Origin: Pseudomonas sp. S04
GTDB lineage: Bacteria; Pseudomonadota; Gammaproteobacteria; Pseudomonadales; Pseudomonadaceae
Direction: 5' to 3'
Assembly: GCF_009834545.1 (NCBI RefSeq)
Contig: NZ_CP019427.1
Location: 5,217,501 to 5,281,500, forward strand
DNA: 64,000 nt
Shown here: one piece after another, positions 40,719-50,079 of the stretch
Position numbering within the stretch: the first letter of the stretch is position 1
Layout: the number at the start of each line of letters is the position of its first letter
Translations under genes and position numbers: made by a program
Notes under the pieces: generated by a model
What the model saw: the letters and a program-made list of their open reading frames with translations, nothing else
Database searches by the model: none
Told to the model about the DNA's origin: nothing

Positions 40719-40752
40719 AAAAACCCGGAATCATGCAATTTGCATGACCCGG
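40719..40752 (-). terminator. Terminator of pilA
   Basis: An imperfect hairpin CCGG-AAT-CATGCAA-T-TTGCATG-AC-CCGG whose minus-strand exit is TTTTTG ATTATTTTTT. It lies 28 nt after the pilA stop codon. Confidence 0.65.
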
Positions 40753-40779
40753 ACATTCTCGACATGCAAGTTGCCGGAA

Positions 40780-41196
40780 TCAGCCCTCGCTGGTGGTGCA
40801 GCCTTTGGGGGAGTAGTCCGCAGCTACCGTGGTCGCGCAACTCCAGCCGCCCGCCTCGGTGCGTGAAAGGGTGAGGGTGCGGTTGAGCACCGGGCCTGGC
40901 GCATTGACCAGGGTGCAGCCGAGGCTGCCTAGCCCGGAAGCACCACTGCCCGCCGCCGAGACGGTGCAATGGCTGGTGATCTCGCTGGCGCCGAGTCGTT
41001 CCAGGGTCGGATCAGCCCCCTGGTTGATGACGTCTTCGAATGGCACCTTGAGCGCCGAGATCTCGGCCAGTCCGGCCGTGACCTTGGCCCGCGCCTGATA
41101 TTTGGAATACAGCGGCAACGCCACCGTGACCAGAATGCCAATGATCGCCACCACGACCAGCAGTTCGATCAGGCTGAATCCCCTTTGTCCCTTCAT
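40780..41196 (-). CDS. pilA: Type IV pilin PilA
   Basis: A 138-residue class IVa prepilin. It has a short basic leader MKGQRG, a cleavage site G|FSLIELLVVVAIIGILVTVALP with the conserved +5 glutamate, and an alpha1 helix followed by a beta domain. A C-terminal cysteine pair (WSCATTVAADYSPKGC) forms the D-loop. PilD next door would cleave and methylate it. A sigma-54 promoter lies 55 nt upstream. It is divergent from pilC. Confidence 0.92.
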   Translation of the reverse strand: MKGQRGFSLIELLVVVAIIGILVTVALPLYSKYQARAKVTAGLAEISALKVPFEDVINQGADPTLERLGASEITSHCTVSAAGSGASGLGSLGCTLVNAPGPVLNRTLTLSRTEAGGWSCATTVAADYSPKGCTTSEG

Positions 41197-41250
41197 CGCT
41201 ACAACTCCCTTTCTGCATGAGGCGAAGGCTCATGCTCGGCAGCAGATAAC

Positions 41251-41265
41251 GCACAGCCCATGCCA
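41251..41265 (-). promoter_or_regulatory. Sigma-54 promoter of pilA
   Basis: The minus strand reads TGGCATGGGCTGTGC with GG (41263-41264) and GC (41251-41252) exactly 10 nt apart, 13 of the key consensus positions kept (GTGC instead of TTGC). In P. aeruginosa pilA is transcribed by sigma-54 RNA polymerase with PilR. Confidence 0.75.
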
Positions 41266-41462
41266 AGTCCGCCAGCCCTTGCAAACCGGGCAGCAAAACC
41301 TGGTTTCGCGCATCCAGGGCTTTGCAAAACCGCACTAACTGACACTATTTGTCACTGCAGCGCGCGCCCACAGCGTCCGGCCTTGGCTAGGCTTTGCAGC
41401 GCAAGCCAGATTTGCCGCGGCGTCCGCCGGCAAACACCCGACAGGTCATCAAGGATTGAGTC

Positions 41463-42680
41463 ATGGCGGTCAAAGCAGCAAAGGTCAGCCTGTACGCCTG
41501 GCAAGGCACCGATAGAACAGGCCGCAAAATGTCCGGCGAATCGAGCGCGCAGACTCCGGCCCTGATCAAGGCCCAGTTGCGCCAGCGCGGCATCATCCCG
41601 GGCAAGGTACGCAAAAAATTCGCCCCCCTGTTCAGCGCTGGCCAACGGGTTACTGCCCAGGATATCGCGCTCTTCACTAGGCAAATGGCGACCATGCTCA
41701 AGGCCGGTGTGCCGCTGCTGCAGGCCTTCGACATCATCGCCGAAGGCTTCGACAACCCACGCATGCGGGGCCTGCTGGAGGACTTGAGACAGGACGTGAT
41801 GGCCGGCAGCAGCCTGACCACCGCCCTGCGCAAAAAGCCGCAACACTTCGACGAGCTCTACTGCAACCTGATTGACGCCGGCGAGCAGGCCGGCGCCCTC
41901 GACACCTTGCTGGAGCGGGTGGCGAGTTACCGGGAAAAAACTCAACGGCTCAAGGCGCGGGTGCGTAAAGCCATGACCTACCCGCTGGCGGTGCTCCTGG
42001 TCGCGGTGATCGTCAGCGCTATCCTGTTGCTCAAGGTGGTGCCGCAGTTCGAAGTGATGTTCCAGGGTTTTGGTGCCGAGCTTCCGGCACTGACCCGCGG
42101 TGTGATCGGGCTTGCCGAATTCCTCCGGCACAGCGGCTGGCTGCTGCTAGGTGGGCTGCTCGCTGCCGCGTTGGGGGTGCACCAGACCCAACGCCGCTCC
42201 CCGAGGTTTCGCGACTGGCTACAGACGCGCTGGCTGGATCTGCCGGTGGTCGGCCCCCTGCTGCGCAAGTCGGCGGTCGCCCGCTATGCGCGCACGTTAT
42301 CGACTACCTTCGCCGCCGGGGTGCCGCTGCTGGAGGCTTTGAATTCGGTGGCCGGGGCCACGGGCAATCGGGTTTTCAAACAGGCAGTGCTGGCGATCCG
42401 CGAGGACGTGTGTAGCGGCATGCAGTTGCATGTGGCGATGCGCAACAGCGGGGTATTTCCCAACCTGGCGATCCAGATGACCGCGATTGGCGAAGAATCT
42501 GGGGCGCTGGACGACATGCTCGGCAACGTCGCGAGCTACTATGAAGACGAAGTCGAGACCCTGGTCGATCACCTGACCAGCCTGCTGGAACCCCTTATCA
42601 TGGCTGTACTTGGGGTAATCGTCGGCGGGCTGGTGATTGCTATGTACCTGCCCATTTTCCAACTTGGTACGGCGATCTGA
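41463..42680 (+). CDS. pilC: Type IV pilus inner-membrane platform protein PilC
   Basis: A 405-residue GspF/PilC family protein. It has two repeated cytoplasmic domains, the first with LFTRQMATMLKAGVPLLQAFDII (about 68-90) and the second with RYARTLSTTFAAGVPLLEALNSV (about 276-298), and three membrane helices. It couples the motor ATPases to pilin polymerisation. pilB, which normally precedes it, is absent; only a 266-nt gap separates it from pilA. Confidence 0.95.
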   Translation: MAVKAAKVSLYAWQGTDRTGRKMSGESSAQTPALIKAQLRQRGIIPGKVRKKFAPLFSAGQRVTAQDIALFTRQMATMLKAGVPLLQAFDIIAEGFDNPRMRGLLEDLRQDVMAGSSLTTALRKKPQHFDELYCNLIDAGEQAGALDTLLERVASYREKTQRLKARVRKAMTYPLAVLLVAVIVSAILLLKVVPQFEVMFQGFGAELPALTRGVIGLAEFLRHSGWLLLGGLLAAALGVHQTQRRSPRFRDWLQTRWLDLPVVGPLLRKSAVARYARTLSTTFAAGVPLLEALNSVAGATGNRVFKQAVLAIREDVCSGMQLHVAMRNSGVFPNLAIQMTAIGEESGALDDMLGNVASYYEDEVETLVDHLTSLLEPLIMAVLGVIVGGLVIAMYLPIFQLGTAI

Positions 42681-42682
42681 AC

Positions 42683-43555
42683 ATGCCCTTGAATGAATTT
42701 CTCGCCAGCTCCCCGACGGCCTTCATGATCCTGGCCCTCGGGCTGGGGCTGGTGGTCGGCAGCTTTCTCAACGTCCTGGTCTGGCGCCTGCCAAGCATGC
42801 TCGCTCGAGATTGGCGCCAGCAGGCCCGGGAGATCCTCGAGTTGCCTGGCGAGGCCCCAGGCCCCACCTACAACCTGATGCTGCCCCACTCCCATTGCCC
42901 CCACTGCAGCCATCCACTGCGCGCCTGGGAGAATATTCCACTGCTCAGCTACCTGATGCTGCGCGGGCGCTGCGCTAGCTGCAAAACCCCGATCAGTGCC
43001 CGTTACCCGCTGATCGAACTCAGTTGCGCGCTGCTCTCGGGCTTTATCGCCTGGCACCTGGGGTTTGGCTGGCAGGCCGCGGGGCTACTGGTGTTGAGCT
43101 GGGGCTTGTTGGCCCTGTGCCTGATCGACGCCGACCATCAGTTACTGCCCGACGTACTGGTCATGCCGTTGCTGTGGCTGGGGGTGATCGTCAACGCGTT
43201 CGAACTGTTCGTGCCACTCCAGGACGCCGTGTGGGGCGCCGTAGCCGGCTACCTGAGCTTGTGGACGGTGTATTGGCTGTTCAAGTTGATCACCGGCAAG
43301 GAAGGCATCGGCCATGGCGACTTCAAGCTCCTGGCACTACTGGGGGCCTGGGGTGGCTGGCAGATCTTGCCGCTGACGATCCTGCTGGCCTCACTGGTGG
43401 GGGCGGTCAGCGGACTGCTCTGGCTGCGCTGGAAACGGGCGAAAACCTCGACGCCGATCCCCTTCGGTCCCTATCTGGCAATTGCCGGCTGGATTGCCAT
43501 GCTCTGGGGTGGTCAAATAACCGACTTCTATTGGCAGTTTGTCGGTTTGCAATGA
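42683..43555 (+). CDS. pilD: Prepilin peptidase / N-methyltransferase
   Basis: A 290-residue membrane aspartic protease that processes prepilin and type II secretion pseudopilins. The zinc-type CPHC...CASC motifs (about residues 72-100) and the two catalytic aspartates in [12 protein letters not shown] and [12 protein letters not shown] are all present. It is 2 nt after pilC and overlaps coaE by 4 nt. Confidence 0.97.
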   Translation: MPLNEFLASSPTAFMILALGLGLVVGSFLNVLVWRLPSMLARDWRQQAREILELPGEAPGPTYNLMLPHSHCPHCSHPLRAWENIPLLSYLMLRGRCASCKTPISARYPLIELSCALLSGFIAWHLGFGWQAAGLLVLSWGLLALCLIDADHQLLPDVLVMPLLWLGVIVNAFELFVPLQDAVWGAVAGYLSLWTVYWLFKLITGKEGIGHGDFKLLALLGAWGGWQILPLTILLASLVGAVSGLLWLRWKRAKTSTPIPFGPYLAIAGWIAMLWGGQITDFYWQFVGLQ

Positions 43556-44175
43556 ATATCCCTGTGGAACAACCCTGGATTCTCGGCCTCACCGGTGGCA
43601 TCGGTAGTGGCAAAAGCGCGGCGGCCCAGCATTTCATCGACCTCGGTATCCATGCGGTGGATGCCGATCATGCTGCGCGCTGGGTGGTCGAGCCCGGCCG
43701 CCCAGCACTGGCGCAGATCGCCGAGCACTTCGGTGGCGGCGTGTTGCAGACAGACGGCCAACTGGATCGGGCAGCACTGCGCAAGCTGATCTTCGAAATC
43801 CCCGAGGAGCGCCGCTGGCTGGAAAAGCTCCTGCATCCATTGATCGCCGAGGAAATTGCCGCGCACCTGGCACGCGCAAAATCGCCGTATGCGATCCTGG
43901 TATCACCCTTGCTGATCGAGTCCGGGCAGTACGCCATGACCCAACGGGTGCTGGTGATCGATGCCCCCGAACAACTGCAGATCGAACGCACCCTGCAGCG
44001 CGACCAGACCAGCGAACAGCAGGTCCAGGCGATTCTCAAGGCGCAGTCCAGCCGTCAGGAGCGCATCCGCCATGCCGACGATGTGCTGGTCAATGACCGC
44101 GACCTCGCCTGGCTGCACAGCGAAGTCGAACGCCTGCATCACTTTTACCTAACTTTGCGTGGAGGCCAGTCATGA
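43552..44175 (+). CDS. coaE: Dephospho-CoA kinase
   Basis: A 207-residue P-loop kinase for the last step of CoA synthesis. Walker A is [10 protein letters not shown] (about residues 13-22), with the conserved [13 protein letters not shown] and a LID region [15 protein letters not shown]. The ATG at 43552 overlaps the pilD stop; the coaE stop overlaps yacG (ATGA). Confidence 0.96.
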   Translation: MNIPVEQPWILGLTGGIGSGKSAAAQHFIDLGIHAVDADHAARWVVEPGRPALAQIAEHFGGGVLQTDGQLDRAALRKLIFEIPEERRWLEKLLHPLIAEEIAAHLARAKSPYAILVSPLLIESGQYAMTQRVLVIDAPEQLQIERTLQRDQTSEQQVQAILKAQSSRQERIRHADDVLVNDRDLAWLHSEVERLHHFYLTLRGGQS

Positions 44176-44372
44176 GCCAACCCCCTGTCGTCACCTGCCC
44201 AACCTGCGGCGCCCCCGTGGAATGGAGCGCCAGCAGCACCTTCCGGCCGTTTTGCTCGGACCGCTGCAAACTCATCGACCTAGGCGCCTGGGCCTCGGAA
44301 GAACACAAGATCCCGGTTAGCCCGGACGCGGAAGACGATCTGTTCAGCGAAGACTTCGAACCGCGCCACTAA
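44172..44372 (+). CDS. yacG: DNA gyrase inhibitor YacG
   Basis: A 66-residue zinc protein with the Cys4 pattern CPTCG...[14 protein letters not shown] and an acidic C-terminal tail that contacts GyrB in E. coli. It is the last gene of pilC-pilD-coaE-yacG and ends convergently with the next gene, overlapping it by 4 nt. Confidence 0.95.
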   Translation: MSQPPVVTCPTCGAPVEWSASSTFRPFCSDRCKLIDLGAWASEEHKIPVSPDAEDDLFSEDFEPRH

Positions 44373-44584
44373 GGCCGCATGAAGCTGTAGTCGGCACTGT
44401 CATCGAGGTTCTCGGCCAGGAACTGCAGCTCATCGGCCAGGTCCTCGACACTGCGCACTCCCTTGCTCTCCTCGACCACCGCGCTGAGCAAGGCGCGCAG
44501 GCTCAACCCCGGCTCAAAACCGGCCGCCTCCGCCGACGCCAGACTGTCGCGCAACTCTTGCCTCGCCCACTGGTAAACGCTCAT
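44369..44584 (-). CDS. Small conserved acidic protein
   Basis: A 71-residue soluble helical protein ([20 protein letters not shown] ... [20 protein letters not shown]) with no recognised motif. The ATG at 44584 has AGGAG 7 nt upstream, which decides the start over an in-frame ATG at 44614. Genes of this type follow yacG in other pseudomonads. Function unknown. Confidence 0.72.
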   Translation of the reverse strand: MSVYQWARQELRDSLASAEAAGFEPGLSLRALLSAVVEESKGVRSVEDLADELQFLAENLDDSADYSFMRP

Positions 44585-44647
44585 GCCGCTGCTCCTGAGG
44601 ATTTCTCGGAGCATAGGTGCGTCTGTCCAGCGACCTGTTGATAAGGA

Positions 44648-45334
44648 TCAAGACTTGTCATCGTCCTTCCACGGCGCCGACAGGTAACGGGTGCGGTTGA
44701 AGGTCTCCAGCCACTCGGGGCAGAACACCACCAGGGCGCTGATCACCATGCCGTTGATAAAGGCTTCGGGAAAGATGATCAGCCACAGGTAGCCGACAAA
44801 ATCCTCGAGCCATTCCGGCAGCGCAAAACGCTCGTCGAACCACAGCACGCCCAATGCCAGCAACAGGCAGAGCAGCGCAGACAAGGCGGCGGCAAAAAAC
44901 CCCGAGCAAAAGATATACACAAACGGATTACGCGGTTGCGCGCGCTCCACCAGCAATGCGCAGCCTTCGGTGACCAGCACCGGCAGCAGGATCAGCAAGG
45001 CACCGTTGACCCCCATCGCCGCCAGGTCCTGGCGCCCCAGCAACACCAGGCCGACCTGGGCGACCAGCCCGCCGACGATCGCCAGCGGCCAGTCGAGCAG
45101 CAGGGTCACGGCGGTCATGCCGATGAAGTGATAGGACACACCGGTGTCGAAGTCGCGCCGCACCAGCCAGAGCAGGAACAACGCGAACACCGTGCCGAAC
45201 AGCAGGTGCTGGCGTCGGCTGTCGCTGAACAGTTCGACCCAGGGCGCGCGCGCGATGGCCCAGAGCAACACCGGCACGTAGAGCAACCACCCTACCGTGA
45301 GGGTGAACGGTGACAGCAGTTCGGCACCGATCAT
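44648..45334 (-). CDS. CbiM-like energy-coupling-factor membrane protein
   Basis: A 228-residue polytopic protein with six or seven helices. It resembles the CbiM/ECF cobalt-nickel permease family (SYHFIGMTAVTLLLDWPLAIVGG, and the C-terminal FPEAFINGMVISALVVFCPEW). The N-terminus lacks the canonical MHI(P/A)DG of true CbiM, whose histidine binds the metal, so a metal role is doubtful. No CbiNQO partner is near. The ATG at 45334 follows GGAGG by 7 nt. Confidence 0.7.
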   Translation of the reverse strand: MIGAELLSPFTLTVGWLLYVPVLLWAIARAPWVELFSDSRRQHLLFGTVFALFLLWLVRRDFDTGVSYHFIGMTAVTLLLDWPLAIVGGLVAQVGLVLLGRQDLAAMGVNGALLILLPVLVTEGCALLVERAQPRNPFVYIFCSGFFAAALSALLCLLLALGVLWFDERFALPEWLEDFVGYLWLIIFPEAFINGMVISALVVFCPEWLETFNRTRYLSAPWKDDDKS

Positions 45335-45372
45335 GCCGCGGCCTCCATCCACCCTATTGCACAGACCTTCAC
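45331..45372 (-). CDS. Possible 13-codon leader ORF coupled to the CbiM-like gene
   Basis: GTG (45372) preceded by AAGGAG at 6-nt spacing opens 13 codons (MKVCAIGWMEAAA) and stops at a TGA that overlaps the ATG of the CbiM-like gene (ATGA). It could set translation of the downstream gene by coupling. It is too short to judge by composition; the Shine-Dalgarno and the overlap are the only evidence. Confidence 0.35.
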   Translation of the reverse strand: MKVCAIGWMEAAA

Positions 45373-45564
45373 GTCAGACTCCTTGGCGAAACCGAACAGG
45401 CCATCAGTCTACACCGCCCTGCTGCCCCCTGGCGTAAAGCCAAGGGCCCTGCCAGGGCGGCGACTGTTACGTTTCCTGCAACACTGCATCCGGTTTTACC
45501 CCCTTTTTCAGCGGCCGGCGAAGACTAAACTTCAGGTATCGAGATCCACACGGAGTACCGCAAG

Positions 45565-45804
45565 ATGAAAAGCCTGATCAGCCTGTTGCTGGCCCTGGTT
45601 GCCACCTCGGCCTTGGCCGCCGGTAACGAACCGCCTGCCACTCCCTACGACCCCGCGCAGCCGCTGGACATTGCCAAGGTGGTTTCGGTCTCCGACACCG
45701 CCAGCGGTTGCGGCGTGGTGCCGGCGAGCATGGTCTATGTCGACCACCAGGGCCAGACCCACCGGGTGTCTTACCAGGTCATGGGCGACTGCAGCGGCTC
45801 ATAA
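45565..45804 (+). CDS. DUF2790 small secreted protein
   Basis: A 79-residue protein with a signal peptide ([20 protein letters not shown]) and the DUF2790 core, ending in the paired cysteines [18 protein letters not shown] and VMGDCSGS that probably form a disulfide. This family is common in several copies in pseudomonads and often responds to copper or stress; the role is not known. It ends convergently into benF with a 6-nt overlap. Confidence 0.85.
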   Translation: MKSLISLLLALVATSALAAGNEPPATPYDPAQPLDIAKVVSVSDTASGCGVVPASMVYVDHQGQTHRVSYQVMGDCSGS

Positions 45805-47067
45805 CAGGGTCCAGGTGTAACTGAGGATCAGGCGGTTTTCGTCGATGTCACTGCGGTAGTTGGACCGCGCCATCGCATTGCGCACTCGAATCCCCAGGCC
45901 CTTGAGGCTGCCGCTCTGCAGCACGTAACCCAGATCCAGGTCGCGCTCGCGATCCTTGCCTTCATAGCCTTTGCCGGTGTCGACATTATTGCCGGTGATG
46001 TAACGCACGGTACTGGTCAGCCCGGGCACACCGAGCGCCGCAAAGTCATAGTCGTAACGTACCTGCCAGGATCGTTCGTCGGTGTAGGCAAACTCGTAGG
46101 TGGGCACCTCGTTGCCCAATGGCGAGATATTGGCAAAGACGCGTGGGAAGGCACTGTCACCAAACATACCCTGGTAACCGAGGTAGAAGGTGTGGCCACC
46201 ACGTTTGGCCGACAGCAGGGAGAAGAACGCCTGGTTGTCGATATTGCCCAGCAGCTGTTTGCCGTCTTGCTTCGAATCGTAATAGCCCAGGTTCGCGCCC
46301 AAGGTCCAGTCCCCTAGCGGCTCACTGTGTTTGAGCCCGAGAAAGCGCTGGTTGTAGATATCTTCCAGTTGTCCGTACCAGGCACTGAGCGAGCTGCGCT
46401 TGTCATTGAACGCGTAGTCGGCCCCGGCAAAGTTGAAGCCGTCGCTGCTGACCTGGCGCTGAGGCACATGCCCCAGCATGGCCTGCATTTTTTCATCGCC
46501 GGACTCGTTGCGCAGGCTAGTGGAGTTCAAGTGACCGCCCTGCACGGTCAGGCCATTGAGTTCGCTGGAGCTGATGCTCGCCCCCTGGTAACTGGGTGGC
46601 AGCAAGCGGATGTCGCTGAAGGCCAGCACCGGCAGGTTGGGTTGCAGCTCGCCGACCTTGAGTTCGGTTTTCGAGTAACGCACTTTCAGCGCCGCGCCCA
46701 GGCGACTGTAGTCATTGGCCGCGCGGCCATCGTCCTGCACCGGTAGCAGGCCGGTGTTGACCCGGTCCGGGCTGCTGTCGAGCTTGAGGCCCAGTAGGCC
46801 GATGACATCCACGCCCACCCCGAGGGTACCCGGGGTGTAGCCGGACTTGAGGTTGAAAATGAAGCCCTGGGCCCACTCCTCGGCCTTGGACTGCTGATTG
46901 GCGCCGACGATGTCCGAGAAGTCGCGGCTGAAATAATAATTGCGCGCCTGCAAGGTCGCAGTGGTGTCTTTTACCAAGCTATTGTCGGCGGCCAGCGCAC
47001 GGTCGGAAAAACCCGAGGCGAGCGTCAGGGACAACAGCGAAGCGGTTGTGGCGAGAGTCTGTTTCAT
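45799..47067 (-). CDS. benF: OprD-family porin, BenF-like
   Basis: A 422-residue outer-membrane protein. The signal peptide runs to about residue 27 (FSDRALAA), and OprD-family strands follow: [14 protein letters not shown], the [21 protein letters not shown] motif, LLPPSYQG and a C-terminal aromatic (SYTWTLL). The ATG at 47067 begins the signal peptide. It lies 101 nt after benE and, by context, would admit benzoate or a similar aromatic acid. Confidence 0.85.
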   Translation of the reverse strand: MKQTLATTASLLSLTLASGFSDRALAADNSLVKDTTATLQARNYYFSRDFSDIVGANQQSKAEEWAQGFIFNLKSGYTPGTLGVGVDVIGLLGLKLDSSPDRVNTGLLPVQDDGRAANDYSRLGAALKVRYSKTELKVGELQPNLPVLAFSDIRLLPPSYQGASISSSELNGLTVQGGHLNSTSLRNESGDEKMQAMLGHVPQRQVSSDGFNFAGADYAFNDKRSSLSAWYGQLEDIYNQRFLGLKHSEPLGDWTLGANLGYYDSKQDGKQLLGNIDNQAFFSLLSAKRGGHTFYLGYQGMFGDSAFPRVFANISPLGNEVPTYEFAYTDERSWQVRYDYDFAALGVPGLTSTVRYITGNNVDTGKGYEGKDRERDLDLGYVLQSGSLKGLGIRVRNAMARSNYRSDIDENRLILSYTWTLL

Positions 47068-47168
47068 CGTTTTGCTCTTATTGTTATTGATCGACAGGGT
47101 GCAGTGATCCGCCCGCAGCACTGGCGCTGCGGGGGAAGGTCAAGCAGGTAGGAATCAGTCCAGTGCGG

Positions 47169-48380
47169 TCAGCGCACAGACTCCGGGGCGGGCGTTGCCT
47201 TGGCCCCTGGAGCGGCGCGGCGCGCGTTCAACAGCAGGTGGGTGAGCATGCCGAAGATCAGTCCCCAGAACGCGGCGGACAAACCGAACAGCGACATCCC
47301 CGAGGCCGTCGCCAGAAAGGTCACCAGCGCCGCTTCGCGATCGTTGGGCACCGCCATCGCGCCCGCCAATGCCCCGGCAATCGCCCCGAACAGCGCCAGC
47401 CCCGCGAGGGCTGCGATCAGCTCTTTGGGAAAGGCCGAAAACAGCGAGACCAGGGTCGCGCCGAAGATCCCCAGCACCAGGTAACACATGCCGCCGACGA
47501 CCCCGGCGACATACCGCTTGCCTGGGTCCTCATGAGATTCACGGCCGGTGCAGATTGCCGCGGTGATCGCCGCCAGGTTCAAACCGTGGCAGCCAAAGGG
47601 TGCGAGCAACGCCGTACCCAACGCGCTGCTGGCGATGATCGGGCTGGCGGGAGTCGAGTATCCGCTGGCTCGCAGCACCGCCATGCCGGGGACAAACTGC
47701 CCCGTCAGTGCCACCATCACCAGCGGCAACGCGATGTTCAAGGTCGCGCTCAGGCTGAATTGCGGGGTTATCCAGACCGGCGTAGCCAGGCCGATCACCA
47801 GTGCGTCGACCCGTAGGTCCCCGGCGAGCAAGGCCATGGAGCAACCCACCAGCAGCACCATCAACACCGCGTAACGCGGCATCAGGCGCTTGCACATCAG
47901 GTAGGTGGCAAACATCGCCAGCACCAGCCACGGCTTGCCCTGCAACGACACGAACAGACCGGTGCCGAAGCTGAACAGAATCCCCGCCAGCATGGCTGCG
48001 GCAATGGCGGCCGGCAGCTTGCTGATGATCCGGTCGAACGCGCCCGAGACCCCGATCAAAAAGATGATCAGGCTGCTGACCAGATACGCCCCCACCGCTT
48101 CCGGCATGCTGATCCCCGGTAACAGCGCCACCAGCAGCGCCGATCCCGGCGCCGACCAGGCGATGATCACCGGCACGCGATAGCGCAGACTCAAGCCGAT
48201 GCCCAACAGCGCACTGCCAATGGAAATCGCCCAGACCCAGGACGACAGCACCTCGCGCGACAGATGGGCGGCGTCGGCCGCCTGGAAAATGATCACCAGG
48301 GGGCCGGCATAGGAAATCACCGTGGCAATAAAACCGGCGACTGCCGCCGACAGCGAAAAGTCCCGCAATAGCCCTTTCAT
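47169..48380 (-). CDS. benE: BenE-family benzoate/proton symporter
   Basis: A 403-residue inner-membrane protein with about 12 helices and the BenE family features FIATVISYAGPLVIIFQAA, IIAWSAPGSALL, the FGCHGLNLAAITAAICTGRE loop and HEDPGKRYVAG. It would import benzoate with protons. It follows benK by 3 nt. Confidence 0.93.
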   Translation of the reverse strand: MKGLLRDFSLSAAVAGFIATVISYAGPLVIIFQAADAAHLSREVLSSWVWAISIGSALLGIGLSLRYRVPVIIAWSAPGSALLVALLPGISMPEAVGAYLVSSLIIFLIGVSGAFDRIISKLPAAIAAAMLAGILFSFGTGLFVSLQGKPWLVLAMFATYLMCKRLMPRYAVLMVLLVGCSMALLAGDLRVDALVIGLATPVWITPQFSLSATLNIALPLVMVALTGQFVPGMAVLRASGYSTPASPIIASSALGTALLAPFGCHGLNLAAITAAICTGRESHEDPGKRYVAGVVGGMCYLVLGIFGATLVSLFSAFPKELIAALAGLALFGAIAGALAGAMAVPNDREAALVTFLATASGMSLFGLSAAFWGLIFGMLTHLLLNARRAAPGAKATPAPESVR

Positions 48381-48383
48381 GCT

Positions 48384-49727
48384 TCAGGCACCCGATGGCG
48401 ACAGCGCGCTGGTAGCGCTCGATGCGCTGCGCTGGTTACTGATGGCAAACACGGTCATGGCAATGGCAGCTACCGCACCCGGCAGGGCAAACGCCATGAA
48501 GTTGAGTTGCAACGGCAGGTTGATCCCCAGCAGGGCACCACCGAGCAATGGACCGACAATAGCACCGTTGCGACCGATACCGGAGGCCCAGCCCAGGCCG
48601 GTGGAGCGGATCGTCATGGAGTAGAACTGTGCGGCGCAGGCGTACAGCAGGATCTGCGAACCGATGGTGGTGGCACCGGCAATGGCGATCAGCAGGTACA
48701 GCAAAGGCATCGGGCTGTTGAAACCGAGCAAGGTGATCGACACCGCCGCCATGGCGAAGAACACCGCCAACACCCGCGGCAGGTTCAGCTTGTCGCCCAG
48801 CACGCCGCCACCGACAGCGCCGAAGATTGCGCCGAAGTTCAGCACCAGCAGGAACGACAGGCTCGAGCCCAGACTATAGCCAGCGTTGGCCATCAGCTTC
48901 GGCAGCCAGGAACTCAAGGCATAAACCATCAACAGGCAGCAGAAAAATGCCAGCCACAACATCAGCGTGCGCAGCGCCCGACCTTCGCGAAACAACTGCA
49001 GCACCGGGGTTCCCGTGCCCTTCACTTCGCTCATCTGCAACTGATCGCTGCTGTGCCCAACGTACGTCGGCTCCACTCGCTCGAGGACCTTGCGTGCCTC
49101 TTCATTGCGCCCCTGGCGCAGCATGAAACCCACCGACTCAGGCAAGAAGTACATGATCAGCGGCAGCATCAATAGCGGTAGCACCGCGACGTAGAACACC
49201 GACTGCCAGCCAAAACTCGGGATCAGCACAATGCCCAGCCCCGCCGACAACATGCCGCCGACCGAGTAGCCGCTGAACATGATCGCCACCAGGGTGCTGC
49301 GGATTTTTTTCGGCGCGTATTCGTTCATCAGCGCCACCACGTTGGGCATGACCCCGCCGATGCCCAGCCCAGCGATGAACCGGCAGATCCCGAACTCCGT
49401 CGGGTTGCGGGCAAACCCGTTGAGCACGGTGAAACCGCTGAACAGGATCACACACAGGGTAATGGCTTTCTTGCGGCCGATCCGGTCCGACAGCGGGCCG
49501 AAAAACAGCGCGCCGAACATCATCCCGAACAGCGCGTAACTGCCCAGGGCACCGGCCTGCAAAGGACTCAGCCCCCACTCTTTCATCAGCATCGGCAGGA
49601 CCACGCCGTAGATCACCAGATCGTAGCCATCGAAGATGATGATCAGGGCACACCAGAACAGCACCATCCAGTGGAAGCGGTTGAAACGAGCGTTGTCGAT
49701 CAGCTCATGTACGTCGATCTTGCGCAT
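48384..49727 (-). CDS. benK: BenK-type MFS aromatic acid transporter
   Basis: A 447-residue major-facilitator protein of the aromatic acid:proton symporter group. Twelve helices, the helix 1 motif FDGYDLVIYGVVLP with the essential aspartates, and the loop 2-3 motif GPLSDRIGRKKAI are present. The ATG at 49727 begins MRKIDVHELID, the usual family N-terminus. It is the first gene of benK-benE-benF, behind a tandem XylS/BenR-type operator. Confidence 0.92.
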   Translation of the reverse strand: MRKIDVHELIDNARFNRFHWMVLFWCALIIIFDGYDLVIYGVVLPMLMKEWGLSPLQAGALGSYALFGMMFGALFFGPLSDRIGRKKAITLCVILFSGFTVLNGFARNPTEFGICRFIAGLGIGGVMPNVVALMNEYAPKKIRSTLVAIMFSGYSVGGMLSAGLGIVLIPSFGWQSVFYVAVLPLLMLPLIMYFLPESVGFMLRQGRNEEARKVLERVEPTYVGHSSDQLQMSEVKGTGTPVLQLFREGRALRTLMLWLAFFCCLLMVYALSSWLPKLMANAGYSLGSSLSFLLVLNFGAIFGAVGGGVLGDKLNLPRVLAVFFAMAAVSITLLGFNSPMPLLYLLIAIAGATTIGSQILLYACAAQFYSMTIRSTGLGWASGIGRNGAIVGPLLGGALLGINLPLQLNFMAFALPGAVAAIAMTVFAISNQRSASSATSALSPSGA

Positions 49728-50079
49728 GGCATCTGTCTCTTGTTGTTGTTTTTTTAAGAGCATCGGTCACGGGGTAAGCGTGCGTATCACCGAGGGTAGA
49801 GAGGCCATTGGCGCGGCAATATCCGCTTTGCGCAGATCGCTATCCGTTTTGTGCAGCGAGTGGATTGCAGAGCATCCCAGGGATCAAGGCCGGGAGCAGT
49901 GACAGCCCGCTGGTCGAAAAAAGCCACACTGGCGAAATTAACCGTCTACACCTTGTACTTGACTGATGAATCAGTTTTCAACGCGTTAGGGCAACGGCTG
50001 CAGTGAAGCGTGAACATGGGTGAAGCCAGGCCTTAAACCATCAGGACGAAGCCATCACTCCTTCAGTAGGGACACTGTC
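49728..50079. other. Divergent intergenic region, benK to autotransporter
   Basis: A gap of 352 nt. Besides the BenR-type operator it holds a near-palindrome ACTGAT-GA-ATCAGT (49962-49975) inside TTGACTGATGAATCAG, about 105 nt before the autotransporter start, which could bind a TetR- or XRE-like repressor. No gene was seen. Confidence 0.55.
49820..49855 (-). promoter_or_regulatory. Tandem XylS/BenR-type operator upstream of benK
   Basis: Minus-strand direct repeats TGCACAAAACGGATA (49855-49841) and TGCGCAAAGCGGATA (49834-49820) are separated by 6 nt. The first fits the XylS/BenR consensus TGCA-N6-GGNTA exactly; the second differs at one position (TGCG). The 15-6-15 arrangement equals that of the Pm promoter operator. 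It lies 93 nt before benK. Confidence 0.8.

Noticed and set aside
44648..45334. Cobalamin riboswitch upstream of the CbiM-like gene
   Set aside because: The leader has a hairpin but no B12-box sequence could be found on the minus strand.
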